Positions 8,416 to 17,243 are shown, counted from the stretch's first letter. The stretch: 64,000 nucleotides of DNA from Desulfovibrio legallii (GCF_900102485.1 NZ_FNBX01000003.1:179104-243103), one strand, 5' to 3'. Made by a program: numbers and translations. The notes: generated by a model from the letters alone, not told the origin.

Positions 8416-8943
8416 ATGGACAAAACCCTGCTGGACAAAGCCGTGGCCTTCCACGGGCACCTCTGCCCCGGCCTGGTCATCGGCCTGCGCGCCGTGGAGG
8501 CCGTGCTGCAAGAGCCCGTCCTGGGCAAACTGCCCTACGGCAAGCTGGTCTGCGTGACGGAAAACGACGCCTGCGGCGTGGACGCCATCCAATGCCTGCT
8601 GGGCTGCTCCGCCGGCAAGGGCAACCTGGTGCTGCGCCCTGTGGCCAAGCACGCCTATGCCTTTTTTGACCGGGAAAGCGGCACGGCCTTGCGCCTCTGC
8701 CTGCAGCGTCAAAAAGCTCCGGACCAGAGCCGGGAGGCGTGGCAGGAAGACCTGCTGACTCTGCCGCTGGAAACGCTTTTCCGCCGCTCCGTACCCGCCT
8801 ACCCCGTACCGGAGCCGCCCCGCCTGTTCCCCACCGTGACCTGCGAAATCTGCGGCGAGGGCGCGGCCGAGCACGCCATCCGGCTGGAAAACGGCAAAAA
8901 GGTCTGCCTGGATTGCAGGCGCGCCTATGCCCGGCGCTGGTAG
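8416..8943 (+). CDS. FmdE-family metal-binding protein
   Basis: A 175-residue cytoplasmic protein of the FmdE family, named after a protein co-purified with molybdenum formylmethanofuran dehydrogenase but widespread outside methanogens. The N-terminal signature FHGHLCPGLVIGLRAVEAV and the following ENDACGVDAIQCLLGCSAGKG are characteristic. The C-terminus is a four-cysteine zinc ribbon (CEIC and CLDC around residues 150-170). The ATG at 8416 follows AAAGGAA; a longer in-frame start upstream lacks family similarity. It precedes a metal-chelate uptake operon, and FmdE proteins often neighbour such transporters, but an intrinsic terminator separates the two here. Confidence 0.9.
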   Translation: MDKTLLDKAVAFHGHLCPGLVIGLRAVEAVLQEPVLGKLPYGKLVCVTENDACGVDAIQCLLGCSAGKGNLVLRPVAKHAYAFFDRESGTALRLCLQRQKAPDQSREAWQEDLLTLPLETLFRRSVPAYPVPEPPRLFPTVTCEICGEGAAEHAIRLENGKKVCLDCRRAYARRW

Positions 8944-8975
8944 CCCCGCGGCGGCCCGCCGTGCCAGGCGGGCGC

Positions 8976-8999
8976 AAAAGGCCGTGCGCGGCCTTTTTT
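8976..8999 (+). terminator. Rho-independent terminator after fmdE
   Basis: AAAAGGCC, a six-base loop GTGCGC, then GGCC followed by six T residues. The stem is extended by A-T pairs on both sides. It lies 33 nt after the fmdE stop and separates fmdE from the TonB receptor operon. Confidence 0.8.
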
Positions 9000-9068
9000 C
9001 TTGGCCCATGGTAGCACGATTTCAAAATTAATCACTTCAATCCGCGCGCAGCGCTCCACGGATCCGTC

Positions 9069-11285
9069 ATGAAAAAAACGCTCCTGTTCTGCTGTCTGCT
9101 CCTCTGCCCCCCAACCTTGGCGGCCCGCGCCGCGGACGACAACCTTATGCAGGACGTCTTCCTGCTGGACCCTGTTACCGTGACCGGCCAGCTGGAAGAA
9201 GAGCAGCTTGACCGCACCTCGGCCATTGTGGTGGAAAAAAACCGCAGCAACAACGTGGCGGACTATCTGGTGCGCGATCCGGAAATTTCCTTCAAGCGCA
9301 AAGCCGCCTTTGGCGACAGCAGCGACATCATTTCCATCCGGGGCATGGAATCCAAGCGCATCATGCTCAATCTGGACGGCCGCAACATCGGCTCCACGGG
9401 CATGTCAGGCGGCAACTACATCGACTTCGGCACCATCCCCCTGGACAACATTGAGCGCATTGAAGTTATCAAGGGCGGCAGCTCCGTGGAATACGGCAAC
9501 AGCGCCCTGGGCGGCGTCATCAACGCCCGCACCCGCAAACCCACGGAAACCCCCTACCTGAGCGCCTACGCCACCATGGGCGGCTGGAACGACGTCTATG
9601 ATTTCCACAACGTGCGCGGATCTTACGCCCAGAAGTTCCGCGCGCTGGGCGTGAGCCTGGGCCTGAGCCACCAGCACGCCGACCCTTTCCTGCGCAACAA
9701 CTACTACAATTCCTTTCACATCAATCCCAAATTCTACCTGGACCTGCCCTGGCGGGGGGAGCTCGCCTTCGGCTATAACTACAGCGAGACGGAACGCGGC
9801 CTCATCCGCAGCAACCGGGCGGACGGCAACCCCACGAGCGACGCGAACCCGGACCTTCCCGGCTTCAGCAACACCATCAACAGCGACTACCCCCTGGCCA
9901 ACGGCGAAAGTTTTGCCGGCGGCTCGCCCACGCCTTCCATGACTGTCATCGGCGACGACGCCCACTGGACCAAATACCGTCATCTGCTGGACGCCACCTA
10001 CCGCCAGGAATTTCTGGACACGGGCTTTTTTGAGCTCATGGCCTTCAAAAACTACGAAAACCGGCGCGAAAAGAACTATGCGGACGTGGCGAGCCGCATG
10101 CTCCTGGATAAGGGCGGCATGCCCGCCAAAAACAAATTCGATCCCACCAGCACCAGGGACGGAGACCTGGTCCTGGACCGCAACGTGGTGGTGGACACCT
10201 CCTACGGCTTCAAGGCCAAAACCGGCGGCACGCTCATGGGCCATCAGATCCTGGCCGGGTTTGAATACAAGCTCCTCCAGCCCGGCGACATCACCGTGGA
10301 ATATGTGGACAAAAACTATAACAAGGCCGGGCCCAACAAATTTACCGGGCAGATGGATTCCCAATCCGCCGGGCGCGCGGCCCAGGTCTACGGGGCCTTC
10401 CTGGCCGACAAGTTCAACCTGACGGACGCCCTTACCGTGGACGTGGGCCTGCGCCTGGACAGCTTCGTCTACAGCCCCGAAGGCCGCAACCGTACCCTCA
10501 ACCACACGGCGGTCTCGCCCAAGCTCATGCTCACCTACGCCTTTACCGAACGCCAGGCCGCTTCCCTGGCCCTGTACCAGAACTACCGCACCCCCACCAT
10601 TCCAGAGCTCTACTGGAACTCCCAGGCCGCCTCCAGCGACCCCACAGTCAACGTGCCCTATCTGCAGGGCAAGGACATCAAGCCGGAAACGGCCCGCGGC
10701 GTGGACCTGGCCTACAAATATACGTTTGACGCCAAAGGCTTTGTCAAACTTTCCGGTTTTTATTACAATATTGAAGACTACATTGTGCACAAGGCCGTCT
10801 ATGTGGACCGCCCCCAAAGCTACCAAGCCTGGGCCGCCTACAATACGGACGCGGAAATCTACGGGGCCACCCTCAGCGGCAGCTACGCCCTGCGCAACGA
10901 CCTGCAGGCCCGCGCGGCCGTCACCTGGCAGGACAGCCGCAAGCGCAACGACCCCGCCGATCCCGACGGCGTGCTGAACAAGCTGGAATATGTGCCCAAC
11001 TGGAAGGCCACCCTGGGCGCGGCCTGGAAAATCACCGACGCCCTCACCCTGGATACGGCCCTCACCTATGTGGGCCCGCGGGAGTACTACGTCAACACGG
11101 CCAAACTGGACAAAGGCACCCTGCACGACTACGCCACCCTGGGCGCCAGCCTGAGCTACCGCCTGGACGAGCACCTGACCCTGGAAGCCTACGCAGACAA
11201 CATCACCAATACGCAATACGCCGAATCCTGGGGCTATCCGGCCCTGGGTTTCAACGCGGGGGTAAGCATCAAATGGGAACTCTGA
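9069..11285 (+). CDS. TonB-dependent outer-membrane receptor
   Basis: A 738-residue outer-membrane active-transport receptor. The signal peptide is residues 1-21 (MKKTLLFCCLLLCPPTLAAR), followed by a TonB-box-like segment (DPVTVTG, near residue 35). The plug domain (about 50-160) has SIRGMESKRIMLNLDGRNIG and DNIERIEVIKGGSSVEYGNS. A beta-barrel ends in an aromatic-rich strand (FNAGVSIKWEL). The gene order receptor, methyltransferase, binding protein, permease, ATPase with overlapping ends marks one uptake operon. The substrate is unknown; iron-siderophore, haem or another metal chelate are all possible. No clear Fur box is visible in the short upstream gap. Confidence 0.93.
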   Translation: MKKTLLFCCLLLCPPTLAARAADDNLMQDVFLLDPVTVTGQLEEEQLDRTSAIVVEKNRSNNVADYLVRDPEISFKRKAAFGDSSDIISIRGMESKRIMLNLDGRNIGSTGMSGGNYIDFGTIPLDNIERIEVIKGGSSVEYGNSALGGVINARTRKPTETPYLSAYATMGGWNDVYDFHNVRGSYAQKFRALGVSLGLSHQHADPFLRNNYYNSFHINPKFYLDLPWRGELAFGYNYSETERGLIRSNRADGNPTSDANPDLPGFSNTINSDYPLANGESFAGGSPTPSMTVIGDDAHWTKYRHLLDATYRQEFLDTGFFELMAFKNYENRREKNYADVASRMLLDKGGMPAKNKFDPTSTRDGDLVLDRNVVVDTSYGFKAKTGGTLMGHQILAGFEYKLLQPGDITVEYVDKNYNKAGPNKFTGQMDSQSAGRAAQVYGAFLADKFNLTDALTVDVGLRLDSFVYSPEGRNRTLNHTAVSPKLMLTYAFTERQAASLALYQNYRTPTIPELYWNSQAASSDPTVNVPYLQGKDIKPETARGVDLAYKYTFDAKGFVKLSGFYYNIEDYIVHKAVYVDRPQSYQAWAAYNTDAEIYGATLSGSYALRNDLQARAAVTWQDSRKRNDPADPDGVLNKLEYVPNWKATLGAAWKITDALTLDTALTYVGPREYYVNTAKLDKGTLHDYATLGASLSYRLDEHLTLEAYADNITNTQYAESWGYPALGFNAGVSIKWEL

Positions 11286-12037
11286 TCGACAAAAAAGATG
11301 GCCGCGCCTACTGGAACTCCCGGGCCCGCACCTTTCCCCGCTATGAGGAGGGCGACCAGACCTACGAGGCCGGCATGCTCCGCCGGGCCAGGGAGCACGG
11401 CGTGGTCTTCGCCGGCAAGGACGTGCTGGACGTAGGCTGCGGCAGCGGCATGTACACCCTGCGTCTGGCGCAGGAGGCGGCCCAGGTTACAGCTGTGGAC
11501 GTTTCAGACGAGATGCTCCGCCTGCTGCAGGAGGATGCCGCCGCTCTGGGCCTTGCCAACATCCGCACCGTGCGCTCAGGCTGGGAGGATTTTACCCCGG
11601 ACCGACGCTACGAAGTGGTCTTCGCCTCCATGACCCCGGCCCTGGACAGCGAAGCCGGGAAGGAAAAATTGCTGACCTGCGCCGCCGACTGGGTGGTCTA
11701 CATGGGCTTTCTGGACCGCATGGCCTCGGACCTCATGCAGGGCCTGTACGCCCGTTACAGCATCACCCCGCGCGTGTTCAACAACGCGCAGGTCATGCAC
11801 CAGTGGCTCACGGCGCGCGGCATTGCCTGCACGGCCCTGCCCGTCAAAGGGCAATGGGTGGTCTCCCGCAACCGGGCAGACGCCCTGGACGTCTGCGCCA
11901 CCACCCTGCAGCACTACGGCGTGGATCCGGATCCGGACCTTCTGGCCGCCCACATTGCGGCCTTTCGCGACGACTCCGGCGCGTATGTAGAACGCACGGA
12001 CTACACCATTGAGATGCTCCTATGGCAAAACTCCTGA
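11273..12037 (+). CDS. Class I SAM-dependent methyltransferase in uptake operon
   Basis: A 254-residue Rossmann-fold methyltransferase. Motif I is VLDVGCGSGMYTLRLA at about residues 50-65, followed by VTAVDVSDEML and VVFASMTPAL. It overlaps the receptor gene by 13 nt and the binding-protein gene by 16 nt, so it is embedded in the uptake operon, not merely next to it. No signal peptide is present, so it acts in the cytoplasm. A reasonable inference is modification or release of the imported ligand, or synthesis of a chelator; the sequence itself does not name the substrate. Confidence 0.88.
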   Translation: MGTLIDKKDGRAYWNSRARTFPRYEEGDQTYEAGMLRRAREHGVVFAGKDVLDVGCGSGMYTLRLAQEAAQVTAVDVSDEMLRLLQEDAAALGLANIRTVRSGWEDFTPDRRYEVVFASMTPALDSEAGKEKLLTCAADWVVYMGFLDRMASDLMQGLYARYSITPRVFNNAQVMHQWLTARGIACTALPVKGQWVVSRNRADALDVCATTLQHYGVDPDPDLLAAHIAAFRDDSGAYVERTDYTIEMLLWQNS

Positions 12038-13161
12038 GCGCCCTGCTCTGCTCCTGCGCCTTGCTCCTGCCGGGCTTTTTCCCGCCGGGCCCCGCCCTGG
12101 CCGCCGACGCGAACGCCCACGCGGTTCAGGCCCCCGCCCCGCCCCGCATCCTTACGGACGCCCTGGGCCGCACCGTGCGCCTGCCCCCGGCGGAACACAT
12201 CCGCCGCCTGGTGGCCCTGGGCAGCAGCATGGCCTTCATCACCTATCTCAATGCCCAGAACCTAGTGGTGGGCGTGGAGGACTTTGACCAGACCGACGAC
12301 CTGGCCAAGCCTTACGTCCTCCGCAACCGGGAGCGCTTCCGCAGCCTGCCCGTGGTGGGCAAGGCCGGGGCCGTGCGCCTGCCGGACTACGAACGCATCG
12401 TGGCCCTCAAGCCGGACGTGGTCTTCATCGTTTCCACGGATCCCGGCGAGCCGGACCTGCTGCAGCGCAAGCTGCGGCTGCCCGTAGTGGCCGTCAGTCA
12501 GGGGCAGCCGCAGTTTGATCAGGAAATTTTCCTCCGCTCCATCCGCCTGACGGGCCAGGCCCTGGGCCGGGAGGCGCGGGCCGCCCAGCTGGTGCAGGGC
12601 ATCCGCGGCCTGACGGCGCGCCTTGCCTATCGCCCCGCCCCGCACGAGCGGCGCAAGGCCTATGTGGGCGGGCTTTCCTACAAGGGCAATCAGGATCTGC
12701 GCAGCACCTCCGGCCGCTTTCTGCCCCTGGAACTGGCCGGGCTGGATAACGTGGCGGACAGCGCGGGCCGGGCCGGACACTTTTTTGTGAACAAAGAATT
12801 TCTCCTGGCCGCCAATCCGCCCCTGATCTTCATCGACGCCAACGGCCTGCCCCTTATCCGCCAAGGGCTGCGCGCAGACCCCGCCTACTACCGGCGGCTC
12901 AAGGCCCTGACCCGGGGCAACGTCTGGCTGCTGCTGCCCCACACGGCCTACTTCAACAATCCGGAAATCCTCTACATCAACGCCTTTTTCATGGCCAAGG
13001 CCGCCTACCCGGAGCACTACGCCCATCTGGACCCGGAGGCCGAGGCCGACGCCGTTTTTACCCTCTTCAACGGCGCGCCACAGTACCGGGATTTTGTGCG
13101 CCTGTGCGGTCGCCCCGGCAGACTGCAGCTTACGGAGGCTGGGCTTGAGTACGCTCCCTGA
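12022..13161 (+). CDS. Periplasmic substrate-binding protein of metal-chelate ABC transporter
   Basis: A 379-residue protein with a Sec signal peptide (about residues 1-31). It has the bilobed periplasmic-binding fold of the iron-siderophore/cobalamin type (TroA/FecB-like). Typical pieces are RILTDALGRTVRLPPAEHIR, the turn YERIVALKPDVVFIVS and a C-terminal lobe with NPEILYINAFFMAKAAYPEH. It overlaps the methyltransferase upstream and the permease downstream. Its length exceeds that of the simplest FecB proteins and resembles the larger iron-complex binding proteins of delta-proteobacteria. Confidence 0.9.
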   Translation: MAKLLSALLCSCALLLPGFFPPGPALAADANAHAVQAPAPPRILTDALGRTVRLPPAEHIRRLVALGSSMAFITYLNAQNLVVGVEDFDQTDDLAKPYVLRNRERFRSLPVVGKAGAVRLPDYERIVALKPDVVFIVSTDPGEPDLLQRKLRLPVVAVSQGQPQFDQEIFLRSIRLTGQALGREARAAQLVQGIRGLTARLAYRPAPHERRKAYVGGLSYKGNQDLRSTSGRFLPLELAGLDNVADSAGRAGHFFVNKEFLLAANPPLIFIDANGLPLIRQGLRADPAYYRRLKALTRGNVWLLLPHTAYFNNPEILYINAFFMAKAAYPEHYAHLDPEAEADAVFTLFNGAPQYRDFVRLCGRPGRLQLTEAGLEYAP

Positions 13162-14251
13162 AGCGGCCTCCCGCCGCCCCGCGCTGCCTAAGGCCGCCCC
13201 TGCTGCGGCGCAGGCCGCCGCGCGCGCCCCCCGGCACACGGGCCGAGGCCTCTTCCTCCTCCTGCTGGTCCTCGCCGCCTTAGCCCTGACCGCTGCAGGC
13301 ATGAAGTGCGGCGCCACGGCCTGCGGCTGGCGCGACCTGGCCGCAGCCCTCTGCAACCCCGCCGACGAAGGCGACCTGCGCTACTTCGTCCTCTACCTGC
13401 GGCTGCCCCGCGTGGCCGCCGCTCTGGCCGTGGGCGCGGCCCTGGCCGTCACGGGCGTCGTCCTCCAGAACGTGCTCAACAACCCCCTGGCTTCGTCCTT
13501 TACCCTGGGGCTTTCCCAGGGCGCGGCCTTCGGGGCCAGCTTCGTCATGATTGCCCTGGCCGCGGCCGGCGGCATGGCGGGCCTGAGCCTGGTGGCCCTG
13601 GGCGCGCTGGCAGGGGCCCTGGCCGCCGGGCTCTGCGTGCTGGCCTGCAGCCTGGTTCCGGGCATGACGGCCCAAGGGCTGATCCTGGCGGGCGTGGCTT
13701 TGTCCTCCTTTTTCGGCGCGGCCACCATGTCCCTGCAGTATTTCGCCTCGGACAGCCAGGTGGCGGCCACGGTCTTCTGGACCTTTGGCGACCTGAGCAA
13801 GGGCGGCTGGCGCGAGGCCGCCGTGGTGGCCGCAACCCTGGCGGGCGGACTGGCCTTTGCCTGCAGCCGCAGCCTGGACTACGACGCGCTGCGCTGGGGC
13901 GACGCCCAGGCCGCGGCCCTGGGGGTCAACGTGCGGCGGCTGCGCTTTGCCTCCTTGCTGGCGGCGGCCCTCATGGCTGCTGTGGCCACGGCCTTCTACG
14001 GGGTAATCGGCTTTGTGGGCCTGGTGGCCCCGCACGCCGTGCGTCTGCTTTTTCCGCACGCGGGGCACGCCTATCTGCTCTGCGCGTCTGCCCTGCTGGG
14101 CGGCGTTTTTCTGTTGGCCGCAGACCTTGTGGCCCAAAGCCTGCTCTATCCCGTACTCCTGCCCATCGGCATCATCTGCGCCTTCACGGGAGCGCCGGTC
14201 TTTCTCTTCCTGCTTTTCCGGGGGGCGGCACAGCATGCTGGAAGCGCGTAA
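13145..14251 (+). CDS. FecCD/BtuC-family ABC permease
   Basis: A 368-residue integral membrane protein with about ten membrane segments that forms the channel of an iron-chelate or B12-type importer. Family motifs: LRLPRVAAALAVGAALAVTG, NPLASSFTLGLSQGAAFGAS, and the C-terminal GFVGLVAPHAVRLLFPHAGH that contacts the ATPase. I chose the TTG at 13145 because GGAGG lies seven bases upstream; it overlaps the binding-protein gene by 17 nt. The N-terminal 35 residues are Ala/Pro-rich and unusually long for the family, so a later start is possible. Confidence 0.9.
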   Translation: MSTLPEAASRRPALPKAAPAAAQAAARAPRHTGRGLFLLLLVLAALALTAAGMKCGATACGWRDLAAALCNPADEGDLRYFVLYLRLPRVAAALAVGAALAVTGVVLQNVLNNPLASSFTLGLSQGAAFGASFVMIALAAAGGMAGLSLVALGALAGALAAGLCVLACSLVPGMTAQGLILAGVALSSFFGAATMSLQYFASDSQVAATVFWTFGDLSKGGWREAAVVAATLAGGLAFACSRSLDYDALRWGDAQAAALGVNVRRLRFASLLAAALMAAVATAFYGVIGFVGLVAPHAVRLLFPHAGHAYLLCASALLGGVFLLAADLVAQSLLYPVLLPIGIICAFTGAPVFLFLLFRGAAQHAGSA

Positions 14252-14984
14252 CCTGACCGTCACGGGGCGGCGCGGCCGCGTGCTGCTGCAGAACGTGAGC
14301 TTCAGTCTGCAGCCCGGGGCGCTGCTGGCCGTGGTGGGCCCCAACGGCGCGGGCAAAAGCACCCTGGGCAAAACCCTGGCCGGGCTCATCCGCCCCCAAA
14401 GCGGCGGCTTCTTCCTCCACGGCCGCCCCCTGGACGGCCTGGGCCGCAAGGGTCGCGCCCGACAAGTGGCCTGGCTGCCCCAGAGCGTTACCCCCGTGCC
14501 TTGCAGCGTATTTGATGCCGTGCTCCTGGGACGCCGCCCGCACATGGCCTGGCTGCCCTCGGCCCAGGACCGCCACCTTACCGCCGCAGTGCTGGAAGAA
14601 CTGCGCCTCGCCCACCTCAGCGCGGCCTGCGTCACGGGCCTCAGCGGCGGCGAGCTGCAAAAAACCCTCATCGCCCGCGCCCTGGTGCAGGAAGCCCCCG
14701 TGCTGATCCTGGACGAACCTGTCAACCACCTGGATATCCGCAATCAGGTAGAAATTCTGGAAACCGTGCGCGCCCGCACCAGAGCCCGCCGCACCCGCTG
14801 CCTGGTGGTGCTGCACAATCTGAGTTTTGCCCTGCGCTACGCCGATGCCGTACTCCTGCTGCACCAGGGGCGCGCGCTCTTCCACGGCCCGCCCGCAGAC
14901 CTGCAGGCCGAAGCCCTCAGCGCCGCCTACGGCATCCCCGTGCGCTTAGTAAGCGTGGATGGCGTGCGCTATGCCCTGGTGTAG
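14235..14984 (+). CDS. ABC transporter ATPase for metal chelate
   Basis: A 249-residue ATPase of the FecE/BtuD type. Walker A is GPNGAGKSTLGKTLAGL, the signature is GLSGGELQKTLIARAL and Walker B is VLILDEPVNHLD; the switch histidine is in VVLHNLSFAL. It overlaps the permease by 17 nt and is the last gene of the operon. With the receptor, binding protein and permease it completes an outer- to inner-membrane importer that needs only TonB/ExbBD from elsewhere. Confidence 0.95.
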   Translation: MLEARNLTVTGRRGRVLLQNVSFSLQPGALLAVVGPNGAGKSTLGKTLAGLIRPQSGGFFLHGRPLDGLGRKGRARQVAWLPQSVTPVPCSVFDAVLLGRRPHMAWLPSAQDRHLTAAVLEELRLAHLSAACVTGLSGGELQKTLIARALVQEAPVLILDEPVNHLDIRNQVEILETVRARTRARRTRCLVVLHNLSFALRYADAVLLLHQGRALFHGPPADLQAEALSAAYGIPVRLVSVDGVRYALV

Positions 14985-15590
14985 GGGATGGGGAAAAGGC
15001 CACTGCTACGGACTGTGCAAAAATTCTGGACACTACCGGCTGCAGTAATGTGAGCACCAGTAACAACATCTCTTTTAGTGCAGTTGAATATCGGTTTCTT
15101 GGCGTGCTGTGAATATGGCATCAAGCGGCTTAAACCGGAAATAAATGTGATTTTCAATTCATGAGACAGGCTCCTGCGGCGGGCATAAAAGCCTCCTCTG
15201 GCTCCTTACGTCCACCTTCGCTTCTGGTCCAGTTTCCCGAAACCACCTTTGGTCAATTTTTGTGCCCAGTTATTGGTCAGCTCCGTGCCATATGTCTATT
15301 AAATGGGCAGTTCTTGAGGGTAAAACATACGGCAAGCGCCTGCCGCTTTTCACATAGGTAGTCCGTTGGAAGGCAGAATGCCTGAATTTATTATCAATAA
15401 ATTCAGGCTGTTTGCTTATGCTGCATATCCATACAGCTTTATCCCGCCGATATTATACACTTTGGAACATTTTTTGCCCTGCTTGAAAAAGCAACTTCTC
15501 GCTAATTTGAGAGCTTTTCGGGGCAGATCAAATACCTCCATAAATATGGAGCAAACTAAATCTTAGCGAGATATAAAAAGGAGTATAGAA
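14985..15590. other. AT-richer intergenic region, left boundary of the accessory region
   Basis: About 600 nt with no gene I can support. Base composition changes from strongly GC-rich to AT-rich across it, and this continues through the next gene. Two short open frames (15161-15361 and 15366-15566) show no start context or protein-like features. A perfect 13-bp hairpin lies inside. The composition shift suggests the edge of transferred DNA; I found no integrase, tRNA or transposase remnant I could name. Confidence 0.5.
15380..15408. repeat. Perfect 13-bp inverted repeat hairpin
   Basis: GCCTGAATTTATT, loop ATC, AATAAATTCAGGC: a perfect stem of 13 base pairs. It is followed by TGTTTGCTT, only weakly T-rich. 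It could be a terminator, a protein-binding palindrome or a relic of a mobile element. Confidence 0.6.
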
Positions 15591-16025
15591 ATGCTTAAAA
15601 AATTTTTACCTGTTAAAGCGCTTGCCTTGTGCCTTGTGGCATTGATGCTTGTTTTTTCAATGGTTAACAATGCTTCAGCTGGGCCAATAAGCATAAAGGT
15701 GACAGGTACGAACGCTGGCGGCGTGGGTGATGGAAAGCAAAAAATCGTTTTTCAATATACCATAAAAAACACATCACAGCATGAGTATATCGGTAAAATC
15801 AATTGGGTTGAAGTTGAAGTAACAGGCAGTTGGGGAAATGGCAGACAAGAAAAATATAAAAGAAAGGTTAATATAAACTATGCATTTAATCCTGCACTTG
15901 GACCGGGAAAATCAAAAACACTCAAGACAAATTTTTACAGAACTGTTAATCGCAGTAATGGAATGTTCAAATACGACAGAGTGAATATCAAAATATTGAA
16001 ATATGGTTTCAAAAGAGCAAGTTAA
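15591..16025 (+). CDS. Secreted small protein of unknown function (low GC)
   Basis: A 144-residue protein with a clear Sec signal peptide (residues 1-30, cleavage likely after NNASA). The mature part is about 114 residues, rich in Lys, Asn and beta-branched residues, with an alternating pattern that predicts a small basic beta-sandwich. AAAAGGAG precedes the ATG. Its AT-rich codon use differs sharply from the neighbours, a sign of recent transfer. I recognise no family. It is single and monocistronic, with a hairpin just after its stop. Confidence 0.75.
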   Translation: MLKKFLPVKALALCLVALMLVFSMVNNASAGPISIKVTGTNAGGVGDGKQKIVFQYTIKNTSQHEYIGKINWVEVEVTGSWGNGRQEKYKRKVNINYAFNPALGPGKSKTLKTNFYRTVNRSNGMFKYDRVNIKILKYGFKRAS

Positions 16026-16048
16026 CTGAACAAGTAATCACTGGTAAA

Positions 16049-16067
16049 CCCCCGGCTTTGCCGGGGG
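16049..16067 (+). terminator. Hairpin after the secreted protein gene
   Basis: CCCCCGGC, loop TTT, GCCGGGGG: a perfect 8-bp GC stem 23 nt after the stop codon. The U-run after it is poor (TACCTGACTTT), so termination may be weak or factor-assisted. Confidence 0.5.
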
Positions 16068-16078
16068 TACCTGACTTT

Positions 16079-16114
16079 GCCGTTGACTGGTCCGAAGAAG
16101 TGAACCAACCTCTC
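16079..16114 (+). repeat. 36-nt repeat, left copy of an inverted pair
   Basis: This segment (core TGACTGGTCCGAAGAAGTGA) recurs in opposite orientation at 23796-23831 with 32 of 36 bases identical. The two copies flank the whole signalling block between them (secreted protein, STAS, two SpoIIE-like proteins, activator). Translated, both copies can read DWSEEV, so they may be relics of a once-coding sequence or ends of a mobile unit. Confidence 0.65.
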
Positions 16115-16276
16115 ACGGCTGGCAGCAAGCTGTTTGAAAACAACGATGAACAAGCTGTGTGGCGCAAGGTGCCGGCTTCATGTTTGTGCAGATAACACGG
16201 CGATAACATTTGTTATCAAAAGAACTTGATATCCAACTGACAAAATGCATATTATTGAATCAGGCCTGCGGTTATA

Positions 16277-16325
16277 TTGTTTGCCAAAAATATTTTCTAC
16301 AAAAATAAATGCCGTTGGCAAACAA
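16277..16325. promoter_or_regulatory. 11-bp inverted repeat upstream of secreted-protein gene
   Basis: TTGTTTGCCAA and TTGGCAAACAA form a perfect 11-bp inverted repeat with a 27-nt AT-rich spacer. It lies about 80 nt upstream of the start at 16407. The spacing suits either two operator sites for a dimeric regulator or a long hairpin in the leader. No other gene is close enough to be its target. Confidence 0.5.
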
Positions 16326-16406
16326 CCTGAACCGAAAGCGCATGCTGCGTGTCCGCAGTTTCAATTATCAGGGGCCTCCCATGTCTGACTGGTGATGGAG
16401 ATACAT

Positions 16407-17144
16407 ATGGACAAGATTTTTCTGCTCCTGTCCCTGCTTATGCTTTGGGCAGTGCCAGCCGTGGCGGGCCCTACCCTGTATTTGAAAGATGGCGCTGTCG
16501 TACTGAAAAATGCCGGCAAGACCACTGTGTTGCCGGAAGGTCCCTCCTATAAGCCGCAGAAGGTCAGCGGCTCAGACATGTTTTTTCTGGGCACAAACCT
16601 GGAGGCCAAAGAACGGTTTGGCCTTGAGCAAGGCCTGTATCTTTTTGATAAAACAGGAAAAATGATAGCCTTCGCCCCTTCGGAGGCTGCGGAATTTTGT
16701 GCTGACGTGAGTTTTTCGCCCACAGGAAATATCCTTGCAATGGACAGTGGGGCAACGCTGGTGCGCTCAAACTTCTTCTTCAGCTACCCGTCCCTGAAGC
16801 CAATGGGGGAAATTGTTTTCTATCAACTCTCTGAAAAGCCATCTTTTTTCTGGAATAACGATACGGGCATTCTCTTTTCTTCAATGCAAGTCGACAATCC
16901 GGGCCGCGCCTGCGGCTATGACCCTTGTGGACCTGTGTCCGTTGAGTATCACAGCTTTAAAGATAGTAAGACGACTTCCGTAATGGCTGGCACCCCAGAA
17001 TGCGACTACACCATTGCAGGCTTTGATGCTGGAAAGGGTGTCGTTTCGATCGACAAGCTCTGCCTGCCCTCGGCCGACGCCTGGAAGGAATTTCCTGAAA
17101 ATGTTCCGCCCCAGACCATAACTGTTCCCTTGAGCAAGAATTAG
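16407..17144 (+). CDS. Secreted/periplasmic protein of unknown function
   Basis: A 245-residue protein with a Sec signal peptide (MDKIFLLLSLLMLWAVPAVAG). The mature part has five or more cysteines (CADV, CGYDPCG, ECDY, LCLP) that could form disulfides. Repeated segments such as LYLFDKTGKMIAF and FSPTGNILAMDSGATLV resemble beta-propeller-like blades. I recognise no family. The ATG at 16407 follows GGAG. It is upstream of the STAS gene on the same strand and could be a periplasmic input or output of the signalling module, but nothing in the sequence proves this. Confidence 0.75.
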   Translation: MDKIFLLLSLLMLWAVPAVAGPTLYLKDGAVVLKNAGKTTVLPEGPSYKPQKVSGSDMFFLGTNLEAKERFGLEQGLYLFDKTGKMIAFAPSEAAEFCADVSFSPTGNILAMDSGATLVRSNFFFSYPSLKPMGEIVFYQLSEKPSFFWNNDTGILFSSMQVDNPGRACGYDPCGPVSVEYHSFKDSKTTSVMAGTPECDYTIAGFDAGKGVVSIDKLCLPSADAWKEFPENVPPQTITVPLSKN

Positions 17145-17204
17145 CGCAATCAATGCCCGGTACGCCGCAGAATTTCTCTGACGGCCACCGGGCGTATATG
17201 TGGG

Positions 17205-17243
17205 CACACCTCACGCAGCCGCCACAGCATTTCAAAATTGGAA
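17205..17243 (+). repeat. Partial copy of the dispersed intergenic repeat
   Basis: CTCACGCAGCCGCCACAGCATTTCAAAATTGG-like sequence here resembles the right-hand end of the repeats at 19582-19729 and 29561-29710, which share CTCACGCAG and GGCATTTCAAAGTTGAAATG. Only the end is recognisable; the palindrome is broken. It lies just upstream of the STAS gene. Confidence 0.45.

Noticed and set aside
9405..11216. Long minus-strand frame opposite the TonB receptor
   Set aside because: Valine/glycine-rich mirror of the receptor with no recognisable domain.
15161..15566. Two short open frames in the AT-rich gap
   Set aside because: No ribosome binding site, no protein-like pattern, and the second is interrupted by the hairpin at 15380-15408.
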